Source: JAJPHF01 sp035293805 (GTDB lineage Bacteria; Chloroflexota; UBA6077; JAJPHF01). Taken from it: 50,760 nucleotides of DNA. Below are positions 44,017-50,760 of the stretch, one piece after another; position 1 is the first letter of the stretch, and the number at the start of each line of letters is the position of its first letter. The notes beneath the pieces were generated by a model, which was not told the origin of the DNA, made no database searches, and saw only the letters and a program-made list of their open reading frames with translations. The stretch covers positions 1-50,760 of the forward strand of contig DATGMD010000077.1 in NCBI GenBank assembly GCA_035293805.1. Reading direction: 5' to 3'. The translations under genes and the position numbers were made by a program.

Positions 44017-44256
44017 TCAACCCTCCGCCGGAATGCCCAGAAATTCTCGCATCAGCTCGTAGAGCCGCGCGCGGCCGGCCGGCTGCGCCATCTGCAGGCC
44101 GTAGTGGTTGATATACGAGGCCGCGGCCTGCTGCCACTCGGCCCAGCAGGCCGGGCAGGTGTGCGCTTGCACTGCGGCGCCCACCGCGCCGGCGAGGGGC
44201 GGCCGGTCGAGGGCCTCGGCCTCCTGGCCGCACCGCGCGCACGTGACGATCGGCAT
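44017..44256 (-). CDS. Fe(2+)-trafficking (YggX)-like protein with a zinc ribbon
   Basis: The 79-residue product matches the YggX family, small proteins linked to iron supply and oxidant protection. The core QEAEALDRPPLAGAVG corresponds to the E. coli GREAEGLDRPP segment, and CWAEWQQAAASYINHYGLQM plus LYELMREFLGI match the EW-x7-I-N-E-Y and end helix. Unlike E. coli YggX with its single Cys, this one has two CxxC pairs (CARCG and CPACW), so it probably binds zinc or iron. ATG 44256 is chosen because the core starts there and CAGGAG precedes it; an in-frame start 16 codons earlier exists. It lies between the C39 peptidase and a small exported protein. Confidence 0.82.
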   Translation of the reverse strand: MPIVTCARCGQEAEALDRPPLAGAVGAAVQAHTCPACWAEWQQAAASYINHYGLQMAQPAGRARLYELMREFLGIPAEG

Positions 44257-44319
44257 GGGACAGAACGCTCCTGTCGCGTCGGCGGGGAACGGCGCCGGGG
44301 CCAACTCAACCCGAGTATT

Positions 44320-45303
44320 CTAGCCCTTGGGCGCGAGGAACGCCACGGCTTGCCCGGGGATGATCGCGCTGCTGGTGGCGGCCGCGAGGCCCGCGGCGCT
44401 GATCCGGCGACCAAAGCCGTCGCGCGCGCGCGTGAACGCGGGGTCGTTGTAGACGAACTTGTCGCCGTCCAGGCCCCACAGCACGATGTAGTGATCGTCG
44501 CTGGCGCGCGACCCCTCGTGCCCCGGCAGGAGGCGGTACTTGACCAGGATCATGATCGGGTGGCCCTGGCGTAGCTCCTCGCGCAGCTCGTCGGTCGTCC
44601 ACGTATGGAAGTGCCGGCCGTCGTACAGACCACGGGTCGGCACGCCGAAGTCCTCGGCGACGTGCGCCAGGTGCTCCAGCGCAGTGCCCGTGTACGAGCC
44701 CCAGGTGCCCTGATAAGTATGCGACCGGTAGCGCAGCTCGTCCGTGCCCTTATCTGTCCCGAAAGCGTCGAGCACCATGCCCAGCGAGGCCGGGCCGCAG
44801 TTCGCGCCGGCGAAGCGCGAGCCGTCGAGCTGCGTGCGCCAAGGGACGGTGATCTCCCCCGCCGGCGCGGGCAGGCTGTCGGCCACGGCGTCCGGGGCCG
44901 CGGCGGGCGCGGCGTCCACCGCGTCCAATGTGGGATCGGCGAAGGCGACCGAGGGGGTGCCCATGAGGCCCCACCACAGGCCGAACGGCTCCAGCGCCAC
45001 CTGGGGGCGCTCGGCGAGCAACCCGAACGGGTTGGGGCCGGCCGGGCCGGCCGCGCTCGCTGCCACGCGCACGTTGGCCGGTGGCCGCAACGTCAGCCCG
45101 AGCCCCAGCAGGGCCAGCAGCGCGCAGTGCCCGACGGCGCCCAGCCAGGGCGAGCGGGCACGAAGCGGCCGCCATTGGGGGACCACGTGGATAGTGAAGC
45201 GGGGCCCGCGCGCCCGCAGGGGACGGGGGGCCAGGGACGGCGTCGGCCGAAACACAGTAAGCCGGGGATCGGCTCGAAGCGCACACATCTCGGGCGGCAT
45301 CAT
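44320..45303 (-). CDS. C39-like cysteine peptidase with N-terminal membrane anchor
   Basis: From ATG 45303 the protein has 327 residues. A basic 50-residue cytoplasmic segment and one membrane helix (about 55-72, GAVGHCALLALLGLGLTL) are followed by an Ala/Pro linker and a papain-like C39_2 domain at about 150-325. The catalytic residues are visible: Cys in GANCGPASLGMVLDAFG, His in SDDHYIVLWGL and Asp in FVYNDPAFT. Such enzymes face outside and hydrolyse or transpeptidate unknown substrates, often in surface maturation or peptidoglycan context. The start is uncertain (45300 and 45285 are alternatives). The gene lies upstream of the YggX-like and small exported genes and may share their transcript. 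Confidence 0.85.
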   Translation of the reverse strand: MMPPEMCALRADPRLTVFRPTPSLAPRPLRARGPRFTIHVVPQWRPLRARSPWLGAVGHCALLALLGLGLTLRPPANVRVAASAAGPAGPNPFGLLAERPQVALEPFGLWWGLMGTPSVAFADPTLDAVDAAPAAAPDAVADSLPAPAGEITVPWRTQLDGSRFAGANCGPASLGMVLDAFGTDKGTDELRYRSHTYQGTWGSYTGTALEHLAHVAEDFGVPTRGLYDGRHFHTWTTDELREELRQGHPIMILVKYRLLPGHEGSRASDDHYIVLWGLDGDKFVYNDPAFTRARDGFGRRISAAGLAAATSSAIIPGQAVAFLAPKG

Positions 45304-45515
45304 ACCTGAAATCGTGACCAAAAGGAAGCCCCCGGCCCTTGCGTTTGGCCTAGAGGGCCCCCGCGCACCCCATCAACCGGCCCTCGGGCCGCACCAGGGA
45401 AGCAGGGATTCGCCGTGCCCGGAAGACGGCTGTAGCCGGCCAATGGCGCGTCCGGGGCGCATAGCTGGCGACTAGCGGCCGGTGGTAACATGCGCGTACT
45501 GGAGAGGAGAGCGTG

Positions 45516-46403
45516 ATGCAGACGAGCGTTGGACGGGCCGAAGAGTTTCCGCGCTACGATCCCGCCGCGCACTACGCGGTGACCACGGAGGACGTCGAAT
45601 ATCGCCGCGACGGCGAGACCGCCTGGCTCGCCCGCGTTTACCGGCCGCAGGGCAGCGGACCGTTTCCCGCGCTGCTCGACGTCCACGGCGGCGCCTGGAG
45701 CGCGGGCGACCGTCTCAACGACGCGCCCATGGACGAGGCGCTGGCGGCCAGCGGCATGGTGGTTGTGGCCGTCGACTTCCGGCTGGCGCCACAACATCCC
45801 TACCCCGCGTCGCTGGCCGACGTGAACTACGCGACGCGCTGGGTGAAAGCGCACGCCCCCGACTTCGGCGCCGACCCGCGCCACCTGGGAGCCCTCGGCT
45901 CATCTAGCGGCGGTCACCAGATCATGCTGAGCGCGATGCGGCCGCGCGACCCGCGGTACGCGGCGCTCACCCTGCCCGGGGCACCCGACGTGGATGCGAC
46001 GGTGGCCTATGTGCTCGCTTGCTGGCCGATCCTCGACCCCTACGCGCGCTACCTGTTCGCCCAGGAAACCGGCCGCGCCCAGCTAGTCACGCGCACGGAG
46101 GGCTTCTTCCTGACCGAGGAGGCCATGCAGGAGGGCAACCCGCAGCGCATCCTCGACCGGGGCGAGGCGGCGGAGCTACCCGCCGTGCTGCTGCTCCAGG
46201 GCACCGCGGACACGAACCTGACGGTCGAGATGTCCGAGCGGTTCGTGGCCTCGTACCGGGCCGCGGGCGGCCAGATCGAGATGGAGATCTTCCCGGACAT
46301 GCCGCACGGCTTCGGCAACCAGCCAGGCCCGGAATCCGATCGCGCGATGGCGCTGATGAAGGCGTTTGTGGCGCGCCAGCTCAGGGCGGGCGCGCCGGCG
46401 TAG
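45516..46403 (+). CDS. Alpha/beta-hydrolase (esterase/lipase-type)
   Basis: The 295-residue enzyme has the hormone-sensitive-lipase-like layout: oxyanion motif LLDVHGGAWSAGDRLNDAPM, nucleophile elbow LGSSSGGHQIML, the acidic residue in LLLQGTADTNLTVEMSERF and the catalytic His in PDMPHGFGNQPGP. ATG 45516 follows GAGGAGAGC; the GTG directly before it (45513) is equally possible. It has no signal peptide. It is followed after 23 bp by an amidohydrolase-like gene on the same strand, so both may act in one catabolic step. The actual ester is unknown. Confidence 0.88.
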   Translation: MQTSVGRAEEFPRYDPAAHYAVTTEDVEYRRDGETAWLARVYRPQGSGPFPALLDVHGGAWSAGDRLNDAPMDEALAASGMVVVAVDFRLAPQHPYPASLADVNYATRWVKAHAPDFGADPRHLGALGSSSGGHQIMLSAMRPRDPRYAALTLPGAPDVDATVAYVLACWPILDPYARYLFAQETGRAQLVTRTEGFFLTEEAMQEGNPQRILDRGEAAELPAVLLLQGTADTNLTVEMSERFVASYRAAGGQIEMEIFPDMPHGFGNQPGPESDRAMALMKAFVARQLRAGAPA

Positions 46404-46426
46404 TGACCGAGAAGGAGAACGGCGAC

Positions 46427-47416
46427 ATGCAGCCAGTACCCTCGCGGGTCGTCAAGTCGTACAACGTGCGCTTTCAGCTCCAGACGCTGATCGGCCCCAA
46501 CCCGCCGGGCCTCACGGACGCGGTCGACCTCCATGCCCACGCCCAGACCGGCACGGAGAACCCGCTGTCGATGGCGAAGAACGCCTCGCGGGCCGGCATG
46601 GGCACGCTGGTGTTCAAGAACCTGCCACAGGACCGGCCCCCGGCAGAAACGCGCCGGCAGGTCGAGGAAGAACTGAAGCGCTGGTGCGAGGCCGAGGGCA
46701 TCGCGCCCGTGCAGTGCCTGCACGGCGCCCAGACCGACCCGATGCACGGCGGCCTGGAGTTCGAGCAAGTGCGCCGCGCGGTGGACGCCGGCGCGAGCGT
46801 GATCTGGTTCCCGGTCATCAGCAGCGCGCACAACATCTACCGCGTCGGCTGCCCCAACCGATTCGTGAAGGGCGACTACACTGAGCCCGTCGTCGGCCCC
46901 CTGCCGTGGGACGAGGCGCTGCGGGCCGGCCAGTACCTGCTCGACGAGGACGGCGGCACGCTGAAGCCGGTTGTGCGCGAGATCCTACGGCTCGCGGCGG
47001 ACCGGGGGGTCGCCGTGTCGTTCGCGCACAGCTCGAAGCCGGAGATGGAAGCGCTGGCCGAGGAGTGCGGCCGCCTCGGCTACCGTCAGGCGTTCATCGA
47101 CCACCCCTACGGTCCCCAGGTGGGCCTCGAGTTCGAGGACTTGAAGCCGTTCGCCGACGCCGGTATTTGGTTCAACTTCACCTACGACGAGATCTCGCCG
47201 CTGCTCGGCGTGGACCCGCAGGACATGATGAGCACCGTGCAGGCCATCGGCCCCGAGCACTTCACGTTCTCCAGCGACGGCGGCAACCCGCTGCTGCCGG
47301 GGGCGGTGGAGGCGCTGGACACGCTCGTGCGGTACGGCCGGGCCTATGGTCTCAGCGACGCCGAGCTGCGCATGATCACGGTGGACAACCCACGCCGAGT
47401 GCTAGGGCTCGTCTAG
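46427..47416 (+). CDS. Amidohydrolase-like enzyme (DUF6282 type)
   Basis: The product is 329 residues. It has a TIM-barrel metal-dependent hydrolase pattern: DLHAHAQTGTENPLSMAKNA (first metal motif, about 32-51), MGTLVFKNLPQDRPP, WFPVISSAHN, VAVSFAHSSKPEMEALAEEC (His), FIDHPYGPQ and the terminal Asp in TFSSDGGNPLLPGAV. The order resembles the DUF6282 family within the amidohydrolase superfamily; no substrate is known to me. GAAGGAG lies nine bases before ATG 46427. An in-frame GTG that overlaps the previous stop (46403) is possible but places the ribosome site inside the gene. Confidence 0.82.
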   Translation: MQPVPSRVVKSYNVRFQLQTLIGPNPPGLTDAVDLHAHAQTGTENPLSMAKNASRAGMGTLVFKNLPQDRPPAETRRQVEEELKRWCEAEGIAPVQCLHGAQTDPMHGGLEFEQVRRAVDAGASVIWFPVISSAHNIYRVGCPNRFVKGDYTEPVVGPLPWDEALRAGQYLLDEDGGTLKPVVREILRLAADRGVAVSFAHSSKPEMEALAEECGRLGYRQAFIDHPYGPQVGLEFEDLKPFADAGIWFNFTYDEISPLLGVDPQDMMSTVQAIGPEHFTFSSDGGNPLLPGAVEALDTLVRYGRAYGLSDAELRMITVDNPRRVLGLV

Positions 47417-47453
47417 CCCAACCGCGCAGGCTTTTCCGACGCGCAAGCCAATA

Positions 47454-47493
47454 GGCGGCCCGCGCGAGCCTGGAACCCTCGCGCCGGGCCGCC
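47454..47493. terminator. Imperfect hairpin between convergent genes
   Basis: Arms 47454-47468 and 47478-47493 pair over about 15 bp with one bulge and a 9-base loop. The structure lies between the convergent amidohydrolase and glycosidase stops and could terminate both. Confidence 0.55.
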
Positions 47494-47498
47494 CGCGG

Positions 47499-49631
47499 TT
47501 ATCGCCCTAGCTCGCCGTTCAGGTGGGCTTGCAGCAGGCGCTGATATGACGGGCGCTCGGTGCCGTCCGGGTCGAGGATGGCCCACCAGTACTCTTCCTG
47601 CTGCGAGGTCCAGCGGGGGTCGGGCATCGTCCACAAGGCCATCACACCGATCCACGGCGCCCACCGCTCCTTGGCCAGCTTGTAGGCGCGCACAAGGTAG
47701 TCGCCCTTCTGCTCCTCGGTCACGCGGTACCAGGCGTAGGAGGGGTTGATCGGATCGGTCGTCCAGCCGAACTCCATCATCCAGATCTGCTTGTCGCCGT
47801 CGCCATACTCGGCCATGATGTCGTGAAGCTGCTCGGCACGCCGGAAGTAGAACGACGGGTGCGGATAGCGGTCGACCGACATCGGCACGGTTTCGGGCGC
47901 CGAGCCGTAGCCCGCGCCGTGGACGCCCAGCGCGTCGAACCAGGACGCGGCCCCCGCCTGGTACAGCCAGTTCAGGTACACGTCGTCGGGGCGAGCCGTA
48001 TCGTCGTTCCAGCCGGTTGGGCTGAGCGACCCGCTGATCACCATCACGTTGGGGTCGGCGCGCTTGGCCGCCTCGTAGGCGCCGCGCAGCAGGCGCGTGT
48101 AGTCCGCGGCCTGCTGCCGGTTCACCGGCTGGTTGCCCCATTCCTTGTGGAGGTTCGGCTCGTTCCACACCTCGATCGCGTGTAGCCGCCCGGTCGTGGA
48201 GCCGGTGCGGTAGCGATTGACCAGCGCGTAGATAAAGTCGGCGTAGTCGGAGTAGTTCAGCGGCGGACCGTGCGGGTTGGCGTCCGGACGCGCCCAGGGC
48301 GGGGAGACGTCCACCCGCGCGATCACCTTCAGACCGGCGTTGTTTGACGCCTGAATCACGCGGTCCGTCTCCGTCCAGTGGAACTCGCCTTTGGTCGGCT
48401 CCACCTCCGCCCAGGGGATGCGCGTCTTCTGCCAGCCGACGCCGATGGCCGTTGCCTTCCGGAGCTGCGCGGCGGTCACGGCCGGCGCATCCCAGATGAA
48501 CATGTTGACGCCGTACTCGGGGCTCTCGGCGCGGTACGGAATGTTCGGGCGGGGACCGGTCGGAATCGCCGGAGCCTGTAGGCGGGCCGCGAACACGTCC
48601 TCGTTCGTCACGGGCGTGCCGGCCGGCTGCCACTGTAGCTCGCTGTTACGGTAGTCCGTCCAGGTAACCGTCCCGCCGCCCAGCGACGCCCACACCTCGG
48701 GCGCCCCAGCGGGCAGGGGTGCCAGCGAGGTCGTGGCACCGGTGGTGAAGTTGTAGAGCAGGAGCGCGTCGCCGGCGGCGCTCTGCAGCACCAGCGTATC
48801 CCCGTCGAGCGCCAGCGGCAGCCGCCCCGACACCGGTGCCTGCGCGGTGCGCGTGGCCAGGTCGTACACGGCGATGCTCGGCACACCGCCGGTGCTGTCC
48901 AGCCACACGACGCGCCCGCCGCTAATTAGCGGGCGCGTGTAAGGCCCGGCGTCTGGCGTGAGCGCCCAGGCGTCGCCACCCGTCAGGTCGCGGGCGTAGA
49001 TCCGCGACCCGGACGAGTCATCCTCCTGCCACACCACGACGCGTCCGGACACGGCGGGCTGTCCCTCGTGGCCCTGCTGCACGGCGACGGGGATCTCCTG
49101 CCGCGTGCTCAGATCATAGGCATAGATGTCGCCGCGGGCGGGGTCGTCGCGGTAGTCGGTCCACACTACGAGGGGCCAGTCAATGCGCGCGTCGACCTGC
49201 GCGCCCTGGACCGGCGCGACAATCATGCTGCGACGCGTCTTCAAGTCGTAGACGTAGACGTGGGGGTCGGCCCAGGGTGTCGTCGGCGTCTCGCCGCGGC
49301 GGTCCGACCAGACGACCGTGTCTCGGCTGATCGCCGGGGCGCCGGACGGCTCCGCGCCCTCTGGCGACAGCGGGATCTCCTCACCGGTGCGGAGGTCGTT
49401 GCCGCGGATGACCGGCAGGCGCGCCATCTCGTCGAACCACACCACCCAGTCGCCGTAGGCGGCCGGTCGGTGCTGATTGCCCGGCGCAATGGCCACGGGG
49501 AACGGCAGCAGCGCCGAGGGGTCCTGTGCGACGACGACCGCCCGCGGGGACGTCCCGCCGACGAGCAGCAGCACCAGGGCGCAGCCGAGCGCCAGCCGGC
49601 CGATGGTCCCGCGCGAACAGCGGACGATCAT
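47499..49631 (-). CDS. Secreted protein with beta-propeller-like repeats and a glycosidase domain
   Basis: The 710-residue product has a signal peptide (about 1-35, ending near VVVAQ). Residues about 50-350 are TolB-like propeller repeats: recurring VVWFDEMARLP, VVWSDRRGE, VVWTDYRDDPARGDIYAYDL, VVWQEDDSSGSRIYARDL and TWTDYRNSE. Residues 370-700 form a clan-A-type glycosidase barrel (GH5/GH39-like): GVNMFIWDAPAVTAAQLRKA, VIARVDVSPPWARPD, the acid/base Glu in IEVWNEPNLHKEWG, and the likely nucleophile Glu in IWMMEFGWTTDPIN. The substrate cannot be read. ATG 49631 has a weak ribosome site. It is transcribed divergently from the next glycosidase gene. Confidence 0.82.
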   Translation of the reverse strand: MIVRCSRGTIGRLALGCALVLLLVGGTSPRAVVVAQDPSALLPFPVAIAPGNQHRPAAYGDWVVWFDEMARLPVIRGNDLRTGEEIPLSPEGAEPSGAPAISRDTVVWSDRRGETPTTPWADPHVYVYDLKTRRSMIVAPVQGAQVDARIDWPLVVWTDYRDDPARGDIYAYDLSTRQEIPVAVQQGHEGQPAVSGRVVVWQEDDSSGSRIYARDLTGGDAWALTPDAGPYTRPLISGGRVVWLDSTGGVPSIAVYDLATRTAQAPVSGRLPLALDGDTLVLQSAAGDALLLYNFTTGATTSLAPLPAGAPEVWASLGGGTVTWTDYRNSELQWQPAGTPVTNEDVFAARLQAPAIPTGPRPNIPYRAESPEYGVNMFIWDAPAVTAAQLRKATAIGVGWQKTRIPWAEVEPTKGEFHWTETDRVIQASNNAGLKVIARVDVSPPWARPDANPHGPPLNYSDYADFIYALVNRYRTGSTTGRLHAIEVWNEPNLHKEWGNQPVNRQQAADYTRLLRGAYEAAKRADPNVMVISGSLSPTGWNDDTARPDDVYLNWLYQAGAASWFDALGVHGAGYGSAPETVPMSVDRYPHPSFYFRRAEQLHDIMAEYGDGDKQIWMMEFGWTTDPINPSYAWYRVTEEQKGDYLVRAYKLAKERWAPWIGVMALWTMPDPRWTSQQEEYWWAILDPDGTERPSYQRLLQAHLNGELGR

Positions 49632-49961
49632 GCTACCTGCCTGTCTCGGCCGCGCGCGCCGGCAGCCGACGGAGGAGATTCGCGGCAGCTCTGCGGCCGC
49701 GAGCGCGGCACGCTCCGTGCGCGGCCCGGGACCGGCCTGGCCGCGCGGCGCACCGCGGGGACGCGGCTACCGGGGTATCGGCGGCCGGGCTATTCTAGCA
49801 GACGGCCGGCCGGCCGCCGGAGATTTCCGCGCAGCAATTCCTTTGGCCTACCGCTCCGGCCGTTGCTAAGATGATTCGGGATGTCGAACCAGGCGGCGCG
49901 GGCGCTCAGCGCGGCTAGGACCGCGCGGGCGCCCCCGCCGCCTCTGCATGAAGGGGTAGGC
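49632..49961. other. Divergent intergenic region between two glycosidase genes
   Basis: The 330 bases contain no convincing gene; overlapping frames are Arg/Ala/Pro-rich. A TAGAAT on the minus strand (49792-49797) may be a -10 for the 47499 gene, about 160 bases from its start. A plus-strand promoter is listed separately. Confidence 0.4.
49843..49872 (+). promoter_or_regulatory. Promoter-like element before the partial glycosidase gene
   Basis: TTGGCC (49843-49848), an 18-bp spacer and TAAGAT (49867-49872) precede the start at 49962 by about 90 bases. Both hexamers are imperfect. Confidence 0.35.
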
Positions 49962-50760
49962 ATGGACTGGGGACGGCTGAAGACGATCGCGGCGCTACTG
50001 ACGCTGGGCGGCCTCCTGCTGGGCGGCGTGCCTGTCGGCGCGCAGACCGGCCCCGCCACGCCCACGCCGACTCGGCCGCCCGCGTCGCCCACCGCCACGC
50101 CGCTACCCCCCACCCCCGTGTCGACGCTGCCGCCCGTGGCGAACAGCGATCCGCGCTTTGGCGCCGTGCAGGCGATCTTCGGGCCGCAGGCAGCCGCGGC
50201 CGCGGGCGTCAAATGGGAGCGGCTCATCTTCCCCTGGAACGAGATCCAGCCGGACGGGCCCAGCGATTTCAATCAAGGCTGGTTCACCGAGGACCAGATC
50301 AATGGGGAGATCGCGCGGGGCATCCAGGTCGTGGGTATCACCGTCTACACCCCCACCTGGGCGGCACGCGACCCGCAGCAAGAGGCGCGCAGCGTGCCCC
50401 GCAACCTGAACCTGTCGATCGACGATCCGCAGAACTATTGGGCGGCTTACGTCAAGCGTCTCGTGGCGAAGTACCGGGGGCGTATCGATACCTGGATCAT
50501 CCTGAACGAGCCGGACGTGTACAAGGACCCGGATGACTTCCGGACCTTCGCCGGCACGCCGGCCGACTACGCGCAGGTCCTGAAGGTCGCCTACCTGGCC
50601 GCCAAGTCGGTGAACCCCAATGCCACGATCGTCATGGCCGGCTTTACCTACTGGTGGGACCACGAGAACCGCCGGCCGCTCTATATCCAGCGCGTGCTCG
50701 ACGCGCTCGGCGGCGACCCGACGGCCCCGGCCAACAACTGGTACTTCGACGCCATCGACG
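49962..50760 (+). CDS. Secreted glycosidase-like protein, partial (runs off the window)
   Basis: An open frame without stop runs from ATG 49962 to the window end, 266 codons so far. It starts with a signal peptide (IAALLTLGGLLLGGVPVGAQ, about 9-28) and a TP/SP-rich linker (about 29-60), then a catalytic barrel like that of the divergent neighbour: WERLIFPWNEIQPDGPSDFN, VVGITVYTPTWAARD, NYWAAYVKRLVAKYRGRIDT and the acid/base Glu in WIILNEPDVYK. The nucleophile is beyond the window. AGGGGTAGG precedes the start. The missing end prevents family assignment beyond a GH5/GH39-like enzyme. Confidence 0.85.
   Translation, partial: MDWGRLKTIAALLTLGGLLLGGVPVGAQTGPATPTPTRPPASPTATPLPPTPVSTLPPVANSDPRFGAVQAIFGPQAAAAAGVKWERLIFPWNEIQPDGPSDFNQGWFTEDQINGEIARGIQVVGITVYTPTWAARDPQQEARSVPRNLNLSIDDPQNYWAAYVKRLVAKYRGRIDTWIILNEPDVYKDPDDFRTFAGTPADYAQVLKVAYLAAKSVNPNATIVMAGFTYWWDHENRRPLYIQRVLDALGGDPTAPANNWYFDAID

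Overview
The window is high-GC, gene-dense bacterial chromosome with frequent GTG and TTG starts. No rRNA, tRNA, CRISPR array, insertion sequence or phage gene is visible. The gene content suggests a Chloroflexota bacterium, possibly of the Thermomicrobia type: a SAM-I riboswitch over a methionine-salvage/SAM-cycle operon, a bifunctional phosphoglucose/phosphomannose isomerase next to a phosphohexomutase, ClpC, a chelatase-type AAA/VWA pair, and secreted proteins with TPT-rich linkers. That placement is an inference from gene content, not a phylogenetic result.

Layout. 1-1.1 kb: no gene, then the C-terminal half of a decapitated PQQ-type sugar dehydrogenase (minus strand). 1.2-1.6 kb: a YciI-like protein. 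1.7-7.7 kb: five same-strand genes, mostly overlapping or closely spaced: an HTH regulator, a protein that looks like an ImmA/IrrE peptidase without its zinc ligands, a large ABC exporter fused to a dead metallopeptidase-like domain and a cyclic-nucleotide-binding domain, a GAF protein, and a cytoplasmic subtilisin. A 31-bp perfect inverted repeat separates them from a convergent Tyr/Pro-rich small protein whose upstream region carries two CRP-type boxes 30 bp apart. This is the most novel part of the window. 8.3-11.3 kb: fabD, a small membrane protein, a zinc-ribbon protein and exonuclease III.

11.3-17.2 kb: promoter, SAM-I riboswitch, terminator, then mtnA, mtnP, a PfkB kinase (probably an adenosine kinase), ahcY and metK. 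Together these recycle methylthioadenosine and S-adenosylhomocysteine and make SAM. 17.3-20.2 kb: phosphohexomutase, bifunctional isomerase and a small unknown protein. 20.5-22 kb: a CPBP membrane protease and a carboxymuconolactone-decarboxylase-like protein. 22-25.7 kb (minus): an acyl/acetyl-CoA synthetase with a coupled small membrane protein, and a DapB-like dehydrogenase with an ABM-domain protein. 25.9-31.5 kb: small proteins, a PIG-L deacetylase, an Ldh2-type dehydrogenase, an MFS exporter and an orphan secretion-type ATPase.

31.6-35.4 kb: the AAA/VWA pair. 35.8-37.4 kb: a repeat-built surface protein. 37.5-40 kb: a glycine-zipper protein, a Nudix hydrolase and an MFS transporter. 40.1-42.6 kb: clpC with a clear promoter. 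42.7-45.3 kb: a thioredoxin-fold lipoprotein, then on the minus strand a C39-like peptidase, a YggX-like zinc-ribbon protein and a small secreted protein. 45.5-47.4 kb: an esterase and an amidohydrolase-like enzyme. 47.5 kb to the end: two divergent secreted glycosidase-like genes, the second running off the window. Many intergenic regions hold long perfect inverted repeats, probably this genome's usual terminators.
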